Positions 35,977-45,609 of a stretch of 64,000 nt of DNA are shown here, piece by piece. This DNA is from Prevotella histicola JCM 15637 = DNF00424. Its GTDB lineage: Bacteria; Bacteroidota; Bacteroidia; Bacteroidales; Bacteroidaceae. The stretch is taken from contig NZ_BAJX01000014.1 of the NCBI RefSeq assembly GCF_000613925.1, forward strand, positions 1-64,000. Reading direction: 5' to 3'. The notes under the pieces are model-generated. The model did no database searches. It saw only the letters and a list, made by a program, of their open reading frames with translations, and was not told where the DNA came from. The position numbers and the translations under genes are program-made. Position 1 is the first letter of the stretch; each line of letters opens with the position of its first letter.

Positions 35977-36061
35977 TGAGGTAAAAGCATGGAAACCCCA
36001 ATATTAACGAGAAAGGAGAAATAATTCAATGGATGTTACGCTTTGAAACACAGATGGTAGA

Positions 36062-36407
36062 TACCCATTGAAAGACAAACACTTCACGAAGAAATTCTTC
36101 GTCAAGCTCTTTACAGAGAAAAGCATATATATCACAAAGCCTGTTTCAAGCACTCTTAATTAATGTGATATAGATATGATAACAAAACTACACAAAAAAA
36201 TGAAGAAGTATCTTTTTCTATTACAGGACAGGATTATGCTACGCAAAAGGTCTACTGTTGAAACTATGAATAATAACTTAAGAATATATGTCATATAGAG
36301 AACATACAGGACGCAGAAGTTCTGGCAACTTTGTAACTAATCTTATCTCTGCACGCATTTCGTATCAACTAATGCTCAAAAAGCCAACAATGACATTGAA
36401 ATCATAG
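36062..36407 (+). pseudogene. IS982 family transposase, C-terminal relic
   Basis: Degraded frames give KDKHFTKKFFVKLF, then LQDRIMLRKRSTVETMNNNL, EHTGRRSSGNFVTNLIS and KKPTMTLKS, the order and spacing of the IS982 transposase C-terminus. Stops and frame changes occur throughout. The surrounding 35740-36590 stretch has no other recognisable gene. Confidence 0.7.
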
Positions 36408-36589
36408 ACAAAAGCAAGCTAATTGCATAAAGATTATACAGAACTTTGGTTGTTATATGGAAAGATCAGGACAGTCTGGACCTTTTGCATATCGAACATA
36501 ACCCAAACTAACGTATAATGTAAAAGAATATTATCCAACCAAATAGATTCTGAGAAAACTACAATGTTAAAACACGTATAATGCATTTT

Positions 36590-36834
36590 ATTGTACTAAA
36601 TCTTCCCTTGATACGATGTCAGAGAGATATGTGAAGAGGATGATAGCCAAACTAGCTTCTCTGGGTAAGACTGTCATATCAATCGCACACCGCTTTAGTA
36701 CAATCATGGATGCCAAGCATATCATCCTCTTGGCAAAAGACAAGGTAGTAGCTGAGGGTACTCATCAGGAATTGCTTAAGACTTCTGAAGACTATCGTAA
36801 ATTGTGGAGTGATCAGAATGATGAAATTGACTGA
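36590..36834 (+). pseudogene. ABC exporter C-terminal fragment
   Basis: The sequence starts at the D-loop (TKSSLDTMSERYV) and continues through the switch His (TVISIAHRFSTI) to DAKHIILLAKDKVVAEGTHQELL and ends at residue 72 of the ATG frame. Membrane domain, Walker A, signature and Walker B are all absent. It is the tail of an exporter of the peptide/bacteriocin type, left by deletion. Confidence 0.7.
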
Positions 36835-36862
36835 TATTTATGTAGAGTTAGGTTTCTAGATG

Positions 36863-36894
36863 TTTGGCTGTTCAAATTTATAGTTGTAACTTTG
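36863..36894 (+). promoter_or_regulatory. Promoter of the CPBP protease gene
   Basis: TTTG (36863-36866), 20-bp spacer, TAACTTTG (36887-36894). The leader would be about 110 nt. Confidence 0.55.
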
Positions 36895-37013
36895 TGACGC
36901 CAAAAGAAAGCATACTCAAGTTTGGCCTTCATCTTTCCTCAATTAAGGTAAGATAGTACGTTTGGTAAAGTTCAGAGACAGCCTGCCCTTATAACCAATT
37001 ATAATAAATTAAT

Positions 37014-37808
37014 ATGAATAAATTCTCTAAAATAGGATTTGAATATTTATTTATGTTCATTGCATTTACGCAATTGGCAGTACCTTTATTAAGCATATGT
37101 TGCGTTCTGATAGTTCAATTGATATATCCTTTTACCAAACCTATTAAGGATATAATTGATACCACTATATCTTTGTCTTTAGTTATTGGAAATTTCTTAT
37201 TATTTCTGTTTATAGTTTATCGTTTACGTCATCATTTTAGATACAGAAAATTTTCACGCCATTATTTTGGTAGGGACATATTACTTTATGTTCTCATCCT
37301 TGCAATATGCTTCCCAATGTGGAACTATTTTATCAGTGATTTGTTTCCACTTCCAGACTTCGATAGTGAAGTTATCTCTAAAATAAGTAACACTTCTTAT
37401 TTCGGTTCTTTAGCCATTTGTATAGTTGGTCCTTTTGTTGAAGAATTTGTCTTAAGAGGGTCACTTGAGAGAATGATTTTGAAAGGGAACAAAGGCAGAC
37501 CTTGGCTGGCAATACTAATCTCCGCCGCAGTATTTGGTGTAATGCATGTTAATCCAGCACAAATTTCATATTCCTTTTTGTCAGGGATTCTTTACGGGTG
37601 GATATATTTTAAACTGAAGAGTGTTTGGCCTTCCGTTATTTTGCATTCAATCAATAATTCGATAATTATGATTCTTATCCAATTTTTCCCGAATGACGAC
37701 CGTTTGATAGATATTTTTAATGGGAATACAATGATAATGTGCATAACTTTATCTTTCACATTAATCCTATTTATTTATAGCCTGATAAAAATAGAAGTTA
37801 GAGTTTAA
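37014..37808 (+). CDS. CPBP family intramembrane metalloprotease
   Basis: A 264-aa protein with about seven hydrophobic segments. The family motifs are all present: FVEEFVLRGSLERM with the EExxxR glutamates at about 143-144, FGVMHVNP with a His near 178, and HSINNSI with a His near 211. CPBP (Abi) proteins cleave substrates within the membrane, and some process bacteriocins or act in immunity to them. The neighbouring truncated ABC exporter might be a remnant of such a peptide locus, but no precursor peptide is visible. It is the only clearly intact gene between 34.8 and 38.5 kb. Confidence 0.85.
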   Translation: MNKFSKIGFEYLFMFIAFTQLAVPLLSICCVLIVQLIYPFTKPIKDIIDTTISLSLVIGNFLLFLFIVYRLRHHFRYRKFSRHYFGRDILLYVLILAICFPMWNYFISDLFPLPDFDSEVISKISNTSYFGSLAICIVGPFVEEFVLRGSLERMILKGNKGRPWLAILISAAVFGVMHVNPAQISYSFLSGILYGWIYFKLKSVWPSVILHSINNSIIMILIQFFPNDDRLIDIFNGNTMIMCITLSFTLILFIYSLIKIEVRV

Positions 37809-37932
37809 CTCAGCTTGCAGCCTTTATACTGTTTAAGAAGTCTATTGTGACTTTTTTACCTCAGTTTCTCTTCCTATATCTATTTTTAGCTTTAGGATAT
37901 AGAAGACATCATATGTCCTCTTTTCTCGTACA

Positions 37933-38005
37933 GAGCCTAAAAAAAGTGCCGCGCTTGCCAAATTCATCTTTGTTCAAGACAAAAACTCTAAGACTAAGCA
38001 CATAT
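37933..38005 (+). pseudogene. Possible IS4-like transposase fragment
   Basis: One frame reads EPKKSAALAKFIFVQDKNSKTKH and then stops; the FVQDKN stretch resembles the region before the last catalytic Glu in IS4-like transposases. The match is short, so the call is weak. Between here and 38190 nothing else is recognisable. Confidence 0.28.
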
Positions 38006-38194
38006 GAAGCAGAATGCCGACTATGCTCTTACCCCTTGATATCGTGCAGCATTTGCCACTCAATAGCATAGTTAGCAGCTCAGTAGAAAAAAGGTGGGGA
38101 AATTTTCTTAATTAATATATTTTTCTTTCCTTTGTATCATGGAAGAAAAATATCATCGAAGTTCTACAATATTAAAGGCAGAAAACTTATTACC

Positions 38195-38262
38195 TAATTG
38201 AAAATTAACATGAAAGGAGCGTTAATGAGTGTTTCAGACAGACTTTTACTCAGAAAAAGAAC
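38195..38262 (+). pseudogene. Short IS982 transposase fragment
   Basis: KINMKGALMSVSDRLLLRKRT matches the segment of IS982 transposases just before the conserved ETVNDELK region. Sequence similarity ends abruptly and copy 3 of the MITE-like element begins 39 bp later. Confidence 0.55.
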
Positions 38263-38300
38263 CACGCAAAGAAATTCTGCTATTCTGTTCTATTTTAAAC

Positions 38301-38385
38301 TTTCCTGTCATTTCTGTCACTCTAATATTGACTACAAACCACTGATAATAAGCCTTATGCAGAAAATGTTAAAAGTGACAGCAAA
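38301..38385. repeat. MITE-like element, diverged copy 3 (inverted)
   Basis: The reverse complement begins TTTGCTGTCACTTTTAACAT and ends AGAGTGACAGAAATGACAGG, the same order of motifs as copies 1 and 2. The middle is different. It marks the right edge of the island. Confidence 0.6.
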
Positions 38386-38428
38386 CTAAATAAAAAATAA
38401 CTAGGGTACTTAGATTATAAATACTATC

Positions 38429-38460
38429 TTTGTTTTATCTATTTTCTTTTATTATCTTTG
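38429..38460 (+). promoter_or_regulatory. Promoter of the OsmC gene
   Basis: TTTG (38429-38432), 20-bp spacer, TATCTTTG (38453-38460). A second TATCTTTG overlaps the -33 (38425-38432) and could be an alternative start. Confidence 0.65.
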
Positions 38461-38523
38461 TAGAGAACATATAACCATTATTAGCCAACTAAAGTATTAT
38501 TACTAATTCTAAAAATTATAATT

Positions 38524-38928
38524 ATGACAGTTACAAAAGCAGTTTATCAAGGGAAAGGACGTGTTGAAGCAACGCATGTTAGGTCTGCAATAACCATAAA
38601 GACAGATGCTGGTAAAGCAGTAGGAGGATTAGGTGAGAATCAGAATCCTGTTGAGTTATTAGGCAATGCACTGGCAGCATGTGCTCTGACCATGATGGGA
38701 CTACAGGCAGAACGTGGTGGAGTAGATTTTTCAGGTTGCTATGCTGAGGTAGGTCAGATAGAAGAAGATATGGAGGCTTTCGCTGTTACACGTATTCCAA
38801 TCACCTTCCACCTGAAGGCTTCATTTGACGATAAACAACGTAAAAAGTTTGAGCATATCGCTCATAAGACTTGTTTTGTTGGCAATACGCTAACGGCAAA
38901 GAAAGACTTCACCTTCGTTTACGAGTAA
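38524..38928 (+). CDS. OsmC/Ohr family protein
   Basis: A 134-aa cytoplasmic protein. OsmC/Ohr proteins detoxify organic or fatty-acid hydroperoxides with two cysteines. Here one Cys is in NALAACALTMMG (about 58) and the second in HKTCFVGNTL (about 119), the expected spacing for a peroxidase. GGLGENQNPVELLGNA precedes the first Cys as in typical members. It is a single gene with a strong promoter and terminator. Confidence 0.88.
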   Translation: MTVTKAVYQGKGRVEATHVRSAITIKTDAGKAVGGLGENQNPVELLGNALAACALTMMGLQAERGGVDFSGCYAEVGQIEEDMEAFAVTRIPITFHLKASFDDKQRKKFEHIAHKTCFVGNTLTAKKDFTFVYE

Positions 38929-38966
38929 ACTCGTAATACAATTTGAAGTTAAATAGCATAAACTAC

Positions 38967-39008
38967 AAAAGGGTATTTGGAGATTGAAACATCACCAAAT
39001 ACCCTTTT
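38967..39008 (+). terminator. Terminator of the OsmC gene
   Basis: AAAAGGGTATTTGG pairs perfectly with CCAAATACCCTTTT over a 14-nt loop, and TAGTTTCTT follows. Confidence 0.7.
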
Positions 39009-39089
39009 AGTTTCTTATATAGTCTTAGGATTATGTCTTTTCAACGATGACAGAAAGGCTTATTCTCCTTAATAATAAAATATAAATCA

Positions 39090-39974
39090 TTACTTATTCT
39101 CCGCAACCTTCTCTGCTTTGAGCCGTTTGTGCTCCTCCAGCATCTTTGCAGCACGCTCACGAGCGATACGTGCAGGCTCACTTGTAGCTTCTTCTTCAGG
39201 ACGAATACGCATAGTATGGGCTATATTGACAAGATCTTTCACTGCTTCTCCACCTGCTATTAGCCCTGCAGCAGCAGGAACCCACGCATTAGAACTGGGG
39301 ATTGTGTGACGATCGGTACACTTACGCATATCTTTATCAGGGCAGATACAGTGGAAACGACAAGAGATTTCAGGCTGTTCTATACTCTCAAGCGGTTCTT
39401 CTGGACTGTACACCACCTTCAGATGCTTAATCTTTGTCTTACGAAGTTTCTTACGAATCACCTTTGCCAGTGGGTCGTTGATTGTCTTGAAGATGTCAGT
39501 AACACGGAATTGCGTAGCATCCAGCTTATAAGCTGCACCCATACAAGAAAGCAATGGGATGTTCAACTCATGACAACGATAGATGAGATCAAGCTTTGCC
39601 GTTACAGTATCGATGCAATCAACGACATAGTCATAGTGTGAGAAGTCGAATTGGTCAGCATTGTCGGGTAAATAGAAGGTTTGATATTTCCGTACGATAC
39701 AACGAGGATTGATGGTATGAATACGCTCTTCTGCCACGTCCACCTTGTGTTTTCCCACTGTCCGAGTGGTTGCAAGAAGCTGTCGGTTGACGTTCGTAAG
39801 ACAGACACGGTCGTCATCAATAACATCAATAGCCCCCACGCCACTGCGTGCCAATACCTCCACAACATAACCTCCGACGCCTCCAACACCAAAGACAGCC
39901 ACTCGACTACCATTCAAGGTATCAATAGCTGGCTTACCAAGGAGGAGTTGTGTTCTTGAAAATTGATTCTGCAT
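39090..39974 (-). CDS. tcdA: tRNA threonylcarbamoyladenosine dehydratase
   Basis: E1-like (ThiF/MoeB fold) enzyme that uses ATP to cyclise t6A37 in ANN-decoding tRNAs. The 294-aa product has the Rossmann motif VAVFGVGGVGGYVVE (about 25-39), DDDRVCLTNVNRQ (Asp and Arg of the adenylation site) and VDCIDTVTAKLDL. The C-terminal GSNAWVPAAAGLIAGGEAV-like stretch is conserved in TcdA. The last 50 residues form a charged helical tail. It is a minus-strand gene 82 bp beyond the cvfB-like gene. Confidence 0.88.
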   Translation of the reverse strand: MQNQFSRTQLLLGKPAIDTLNGSRVAVFGVGGVGGYVVEVLARSGVGAIDVIDDDRVCLTNVNRQLLATTRTVGKHKVDVAEERIHTINPRCIVRKYQTFYLPDNADQFDFSHYDYVVDCIDTVTAKLDLIYRCHELNIPLLSCMGAAYKLDATQFRVTDIFKTINDPLAKVIRKKLRKTKIKHLKVVYSPEEPLESIEQPEISCRFHCICPDKDMRKCTDRHTIPSSNAWVPAAAGLIAGGEAVKDLVNIAHTMRIRPEEEATSEPARIARERAAKMLEEHKRLKAEKVAENK

Positions 39975-40055
39975 TATATTTTATTATCCTTTTTTGAACT
40001 GCAAAGATACGACTTTTAAACTGCAAAGATACGACAAAAAAGCGAGTTAGAAGAA

Positions 40056-40925
40056 TCATTTCTCGTTGACTAAACGTATAGACAATGGTTCAACGGTGAT
40101 GAGTCGGCGCTTGTAAAGGTCGCCAATAGCCCGCTTATAAACCTTCTTCGACACTTGGAAACGACGTTTGATATCTTCTGCCTCACTCTTATCACCAAGG
40201 TCGCAGATACCATTATGCTCACGGAGATACTGGAGAAGCACCTCAGCAAAGTCCTCTGTATGCTGCTGCCCAGTAGGTTGAAGCGTACAATCAATCTTTC
40301 CATCAGGGCGAACTGTAGATATATAACCCTTCAATCGGTTGCCAGTATGAACATATTGGAACACCTGATCTTCATAGATAAGACCAGGATACTGGTTATC
40401 AACAATCACCTTAAAGCCAAGATCTGTCTTCTGCCATACGAGAAGATCAACCTCCTGCCCATGCTTATAATCACGTGGTCGATGCTCGTCAAGGTAATGT
40501 TCCACCTTAGCAGATGCCACAAGGCGATAACTATCCTCATCCAAATGGATATGCACAATATATGAGTTACCCATTACCATACGCTTCTTCTGTTCACGGA
40601 AAGGACAGAAGAGGTCTTTCATCACACCCCAAGAGAGAAATGCACCATACTCATTGACCCACGAACACTCCAAATAAGCAAAATCACCCACCTGTGCTAA
40701 GGGTTCTTCTGTGGTCGCAATAGGACGTTCCTCTTGGTCAAGATAGACAAACACTTCTATCTCATCACCGATCTCTGTACCTTCTGGTACATATTTCTGA
40801 GGCATAAGAATCTCACCTTCTGGTCCTCCATCGAGGTAAAGACCAAATGGTTCACCATTGCCTTCACGTAAGGCAACCTTTAATACCGTGAGCGTGTTAT
40901 ATGCTCCAAGCTTTATTTTAGACAT
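40056..40925 (-). CDS. S1-domain RNA-binding protein, CvfB/YitL family
   Basis: A 289-aa cytoplasmic protein of tandem S1-like domains. The first is around GEILMPQKYVPEGTEIGDEIEVFVYLDQE and the second around GAFLSWGVMKDLFCPFREQKKRM. The third is near GFKVIVDNQYPGLIYEDQVF, and a winged-helix domain ends the protein (LGDKSEAEDIKRRFQVSKKVYKRAIGDLYK). In Firmicutes CvfB influences virulence gene expression; its role in Bacteroidota is not established. Confidence 0.87.
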   Translation of the reverse strand: MSKIKLGAYNTLTVLKVALREGNGEPFGLYLDGGPEGEILMPQKYVPEGTEIGDEIEVFVYLDQEERPIATTEEPLAQVGDFAYLECSWVNEYGAFLSWGVMKDLFCPFREQKKRMVMGNSYIVHIHLDEDSYRLVASAKVEHYLDEHRPRDYKHGQEVDLLVWQKTDLGFKVIVDNQYPGLIYEDQVFQYVHTGNRLKGYISTVRPDGKIDCTLQPTGQQHTEDFAEVLLQYLREHNGICDLGDKSEAEDIKRRFQVSKKVYKRAIGDLYKRRLITVEPLSIRLVNEK

Positions 40926-41020
40926 AATAACCCTTTATAGTTGAAGACAAGATAATCTCTTATAAGACAGAGTAACATAGGAACAACATGCCTAAGTAAC
41001 AGACTTATCATTCTAAGAAC

Positions 41021-41728
41021 CTATTCATTCTCTATTTCGACAGTAGCACTCCCCTCCTTTCGGAGGGGTTGGGGGAGGCTTTCTATCATACCATCTTTAA
41101 GATGTATTGTTCTATCTGTGATGTGTGCGAGCCCCTCATCGTGTGTAACAATGACGAAAGTCTGACCGAACTTATCACGTAAATCGAAGAAGAGTTGATG
41201 CAACTCTTGTTTGTTCTTTGTGTCCAAGCTACCTGAAGGCTCGTCTGCAAGGATGACAGCAGGATTGTTTACCAATGCTCGAGCTACTGCTACACGTTGC
41301 TTTTCACCACCTGATAGTTCGTTTGGCTTATGACTTGAACGGTCACTTAAGCCCATAAACTCTAATAGTTCCTCAGCTCTCTGACGTGCTTCCTTCGTAT
41401 TCTTACCTGCAATATAAGCTGGAATCATGATGTTCTCAAGGGCAGTGAACTCTGGTAAGAGCTGATGAAACTGGAAGACAAAGCCGAGATGTTGGTTACG
41501 AAAGTCGCTCAACTTCCCCGTTGAAAGACGCCCAACGTCAACACCATCTACGATAACAGAGCCATCATCAGGCTTGTCCAACGTACCGATAATCTGTAAT
41601 AAAGTGGTCTTACCAGCACCAGAAGGGCCGACAATACTCACCACTTCACCTTTATTAATATGCAAGTCGATACCCTTCAGCACCTGAAGTGAACCGAAAC
41701 TCTTGGTTATATTCTTAATATCTATCAT
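41021..41728 (-). CDS. lolD: LolD-type ABC transporter ATPase
   Basis: ATP-binding subunit of a LolCDE/MacB-like lipoprotein release transporter, 235 aa. Walker [12 protein letters not shown] (about 34-44), the Q-loop, [15 protein letters not shown] signature, Walker [12 protein letters not shown] and the switch His (THDEGLAH) are all present. The permease is not adjacent. The C-terminus after KDGMIE is unusual: [10 protein letters not shown] is encoded by a dispersed G/C-rich repeat that has extended the frame; the original stop was probably close to it. Confidence 0.9.
   Translation of the reverse strand: MIDIKNITKSFGSLQVLKGIDLHINKGEVVSIVGPSGAGKTTLLQIIGTLDKPDDGSVIVDGVDVGRLSTGKLSDFRNQHLGFVFQFHQLLPEFTALENIMIPAYIAGKNTKEARQRAEELLEFMGLSDRSSHKPNELSGGEKQRVAVARALVNNPAVILADEPSGSLDTKNKQELHQLFFDLRDKFGQTFVIVTHDEGLAHITDRTIHLKDGMIESLPQPLRKEGSATVEIENE
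41050..41083. repeat. GCCTCCCCCAA dispersed repeat, copy 2 (inside lolD)
   Basis: Reverse complement of the repeat at 28567: GCCTCCCCCAACCCC followed by TCCGAAAGGAGGGGAG. Here it is translated as part of the LolD C-terminus. Confidence 0.6.
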
Positions 41729-41793
41729 AGTCTTGTTTTATATTAAACCCATGAAGCCGATTTTGTAATAGCCATCATCAAGTCCATAGATAC

Positions 41794-43910
41794 CTACACC
41801 TTATTATGAATCCACTCCCTCACAGCTTCATAAGCACTGCGTTCCTCCGTATGCTGTGGCTGGGCGAACGTCATATCATCCATTTCATTGCCATATTGAT
41901 CAGGGAAAATAATCATCAAAGTCTTACCTTTAAAGTATCTATTCACCTCATCAGGCAGTCGTTCCATCGCACTTTTATAAGAGATTGTACCTTACGAGCC
42001 GTAACAATAACAAAGAGATGATCCTTACTGACCTTTGTTGCAAGGTCGGGTAACTCATTCCAATGCTTCATTGGTACATATTCCGCTCTGACACTGGCAA
42101 AGTTATTATGGATATATTCATTGATCAGTTGCAGCGTATCCTTCCTTCCATGGAAGATTATCCTACATTCTAGATTCTCTGTCATACGTGCCAAGCGCTC
42201 CAACCAACGGTAGAACCCCGGCTCAAACTCTGCTCGGGAAGGTACAATAACCTGTATCCTACGCACAGTATTCAGAGGTTGCATGATACGAGTGATGATA
42301 ATCTGACGACTCAACCCATTATAAAGACTGCGTGTAAACTCACCCCAGAAACCTTTACTGATATTATGATGGAAATGTAATCCCATCAGAATCTCTGAAG
42401 CCTGGAACTCTTTAAAGGCATGTTTGATACCATTAGCGATATTAGCAGCAATACGAACCTGCGTCGTCATGGGCACATCTGAAGCACTTGCAAGGTGCTG
42501 TAAATGCTCCAAGAGTCGTTGTCCTTCCGCTTGATTATGCCGCATATTAACATCATCATACACAACATTCAATGCAACCAACTCACGTTTCAGCTTCGGA
42601 TTACGCATCATTGTTGCCATAGACACCAAGTTATCAGCATATTCCGGGTACTTTACAGGGATAAGAATCTTCTCATCATTAACGGTCTTTACCAACTCTG
42701 GTTCTTTCTTTTCCTTTAATCGGAGTCGTTGTGCAGCCCATTCTGTGACTACTGTTGAGATAACACAAGTGAAGAGAATCATGATAACAATACCATTCAG
42801 CACCTCATCACCAAAGAGATAAACACCCGGAGAGATCTCCAAACGCCTGCCTACCATCACCATAGCAATAGCTCCTGCTGCATGTGCACTGGTCAACCCG
42901 AACATCATATGCCCAGCCAAACGGGGCATACGGAACACCCCTGCAGCCAAATAAGCAGCTACCGCCTTACCTAAAGTACCAAACAAGACAAGGCAGAAGA
43001 CGACCCAAAGTATATGAGTTCCTTGAAACAACAGACGAACATTGATCAACATTCCCACACCAATCAGGAAGTAAGGAATGAACAATGCATTACCTGTAAA
43101 CTCGATACGGTTCATCAATGGAGATACCCTTGGGATGAAACGGTTCAGTATAAGACCAGAGAGGAAAGCACCAAAGATGCCCTCTAAGCCTACAGCATCC
43201 GACAAAGCAGCAGAGAGAAACACTACTGCCAAGATAAAGATAAACTGCATAACAGCATCCGAATAACGACGCAAGAACCAACGTGTGAGGCGTGGAATAA
43301 CAAGAATAAGCCCTATGCTATAAACAAAGAACTTCACAACAAACAACACCCAAAAGCCTATTCCGGCTCCTCCTTGGAAAGAGTTGACGATAGACGCCAT
43401 GACGATCAGTGCCATGAAGAGCGCCATCATAGAAGACCCGACACTCAATGTTGAGCTTGTATGTCGTGTCAATCCATAACGTCCAACGATAGGATAAGCA
43501 ATGAGAGTGTTAGAAGCCATGATGGCAGAAAGGAGCAAAGCTGCTAACGGAGTATAACTTAACAGACTCACACCCATAAAATAAGTCATGGCAAACGGAA
43601 CAAGAAAGGTTAGTAAACCGAATACAATAACACGTGTTCGGTTCTTCTTCAAGCCTTCCATGTCCATCTCAAGACCCGCTAAGAACATTATATAATAGAG
43701 TCCGACACGTCCAAAAAGTTCGAAAGAAGCATCGCGCTCCAATATGTTCAACCCATACTTACCAACGATAACACCAGCCAACACCATTCCAATAATATGT
43801 GGAATACGCAGTCGCCCCATGATGATTGGTGAAAGAAGAATCATCAACAGAACAACGAAAAATATCAATGTCGGGTCGGTTATCGGGAAATACTGGGATA
43901 AATTGAACAT
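41794..43910 (-). CDS. Cation:proton antiporter (KefB/CPA2 type), frameshifted
   Basis: Membrane antiporter of the monovalent cation:proton family with about 12-13 hydrophobic segments in the first 380 residues (LGRLRIPHIIGMVLAGVIVG; GLEMDMEGLKKNR). A cytoplasmic part follows, which has universal-stress-like folds. The continuous frame ends at 41943, but one extra G near 41990 restores GTISYKSAMERLPDE and continues to AREWIHNKV-like REWIHNKV with a stop at 41794, for about 705 aa. A minus-strand TAACTTTG (43936-43943) is a possible -7 element. Confidence 0.85.
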
Positions 43911-44171
43911 GAATGTCTATTAATAATGTTGTATGCAAAGTTACGAAAAAAGTTTTGCAACAGTCCATATTCGTATGTATTCATAGCTTATAAAGAATAA
44001 AAAATCCTGCATTAAATAGTCTTTCACATAGGTGGAATCCGTCAAATCCTCGTCTCTTGTTCGTTACTTCTCCCCCATTGTATGAGCGTATGAAATAAAA
44101 CTCATAGTTACAAAAGAAGTTGAAAAGAAGCAAACAAAGCTCATAAAAGAACAAAATAGAATGACAATATG

Positions 44172-44203
44172 TTGCCTATATTACAAGAAAAGTAGTAATT
44201 TTG
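44172..44203 (+). promoter_or_regulatory. Promoter of asd
   Basis: TTG (44172-44174) and TAATTTTG (44196-44203), 21-bp spacer, 38 bp before the ATG. The rest of the divergent 43911-44241 gap shows no gene. Confidence 0.6.
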
Positions 44204-44241
44204 CAGACGAAAGGTATATTAAACAATAAAAGAAAGAACTT

Positions 44242-45255
44242 ATGAAAGTAGCAATTGTTGGTGCCAGTGGTGCTGTAGGACAAGAACTCCTGCGCCTCTT
44301 GGATGAAAGAAACTTCCCTTTGGATGACTTGGTGTTATTCGGTTCAACCCGTTCAGCAGGTCGAAAGTACACCTTCAAAGGTAAGGAATATGAAGTGAAG
44401 CTACTTCAACACAATGATGATTTCAAGGGTGTTGACATTGCTTTCACCAGTGCAGGTGGTGGTACATCAGCAGAATTTGCGGAGACTATCACCAAATATG
44501 GTGCTGTGATGATCGACAACTCCAGCCAATTCCGTCAGGATGATGATGTCCCATTGGTTGTTCCAGAGATAAACGCTGAGGATGCATTGGTTCGCCCACG
44601 TGGCATCATTGCCAATCCTAACTGTACAACCATTATGATGGTTGTCGTGTTGAACCCTATTGAGAAGCTCAGCCATATCAAAAAGATTCACATCAGCAGC
44701 TATCAGAGTGCTTCAGGTGCAGGTGCTGCAGCCATGGAAGAGTTGATACAACAATATAAAGAACTTGTGGAGACAGGCGAAGTAAAGACCATCAACAAGT
44801 TCCCACATCAGCTTGCATATAACGTCATCCCACAGATTGACAAGATGATGGATAACGATTACACGAAGGAAGAGGTGAAGATGTTCAACGAGACACGTAA
44901 GATCATGCATTCGGACGTACGTACATCAGCTACCTGTGTTCGCGTTTCATCACTCCGCAGCCACTCTGAAGCAGTATGGTTTGAGACAGAACGCCCATTG
45001 TCAGTTGCTGAAATACGTGACGCTTTGAAGTCTGCTCCTGGTGTAACTCTTGTTGATGACCCACAGAATTATGTCTATCCAATGCCTCTTGAGAGTGCAG
45101 GTAAGGACGATGTCTTCGTTGGTCGTATCCGCAAAGACCTTGCAGATGACAATGGTAGTACGCTTTGGCTTACTGGTGACCAGATACGTAAGGGTGCAGC
45201 ACTTAATGCAATACAGATTGGAGAATACCTTATTAAGGTAGGAAACATTAAGTAA
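44242..45255 (+). CDS. asd: Aspartate-semialdehyde dehydrogenase
   Basis: Reduces aspartyl phosphate to aspartate semialdehyde, the branch point to Lys, Met, Thr and diaminopimelate. The 337-aa product has an NADP-binding start [15 protein letters not shown], the catalytic Cys in [10 protein letters not shown] (about 131) and the conserved [16 protein letters not shown] loop. HSEAVWFET supplies a conserved His near the end of the catalytic domain. Length and motifs are typical. It is followed 12 bp later by a small ABM-domain gene, with a shared terminator. Confidence 0.96.
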   Translation: MKVAIVGASGAVGQELLRLLDERNFPLDDLVLFGSTRSAGRKYTFKGKEYEVKLLQHNDDFKGVDIAFTSAGGGTSAEFAETITKYGAVMIDNSSQFRQDDDVPLVVPEINAEDALVRPRGIIANPNCTTIMMVVVLNPIEKLSHIKKIHISSYQSASGAGAAAMEELIQQYKELVETGEVKTINKFPHQLAYNVIPQIDKMMDNDYTKEEVKMFNETRKIMHSDVRTSATCVRVSSLRSHSEAVWFETERPLSVAEIRDALKSAPGVTLVDDPQNYVYPMPLESAGKDDVFVGRIRKDLADDNGSTLWLTGDQIRKGAALNAIQIGEYLIKVGNIK

Positions 45256-45267
45256 TAATAGAGAATT

Positions 45268-45552
45268 ATGATAAGATTAAATGCATTTTTCAAGGTAAAA
45301 GCAGGTGTTACTACCGCACAGGTAAAGGCACTTACGGATGAACTTGTTGAAAGTTCGCGCAAAGATGAGGGTAACAAGGGTTACGATCTCTTTGAAAGTA
45401 CTACCCAACCAGGTGTTTACATGTTCTGTGAGAGTTGGGAGAATGCCGAACTTCTGAAACGTCATGCAGCCTCAGAGCACTTCACTCGGATTGTTCCGGA
45501 GCTGGAAAAACTTACTGACGGCGGTTTAAGTATCGAACAATTTAAGAGATAA
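45268..45552 (+). CDS. Antibiotic biosynthesis monooxygenase-like (ABM) protein
   Basis: A 94-aa dimeric alpha/beta-barrel type. FFKVKAGVTTAQVKALTDELVESSRKDEGNKGYDLFES, FCESWENAELLKRHAASEHF and the final LSIEQF strand match the ABM/YgiN family. Such proteins range from quinol monooxygenases to stress proteins; the substrate is not evident. It is the second gene of the asd transcript. Confidence 0.82.
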   Translation: MIRLNAFFKVKAGVTTAQVKALTDELVESSRKDEGNKGYDLFESTTQPGVYMFCESWENAELLKRHAASEHFTRIVPELEKLTDGGLSIEQFKR

Positions 45553-45588
45553 CAATCAGCCCCTCCTGCATAAGGAGGGGCTGATTGT
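45552..45588. terminator. Bidirectional terminator between asd-ABM and FMN-binding genes
   Basis: ACAATCAGCCCCTCCT pairs perfectly over 16 bp with its complement around a GCATA loop. T-runs flank both sides. Confidence 0.88.
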
Positions 45589-45609
45589 TTTATAAGAGGC
45601 ATCTGTTTC

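Noticed and set aside
37847..38071. 74-codon plus-strand ORF
   Set aside because: It starts in A/T-rich debris and crosses the frame that resembles a transposase fragment; no initiation signal supports it.
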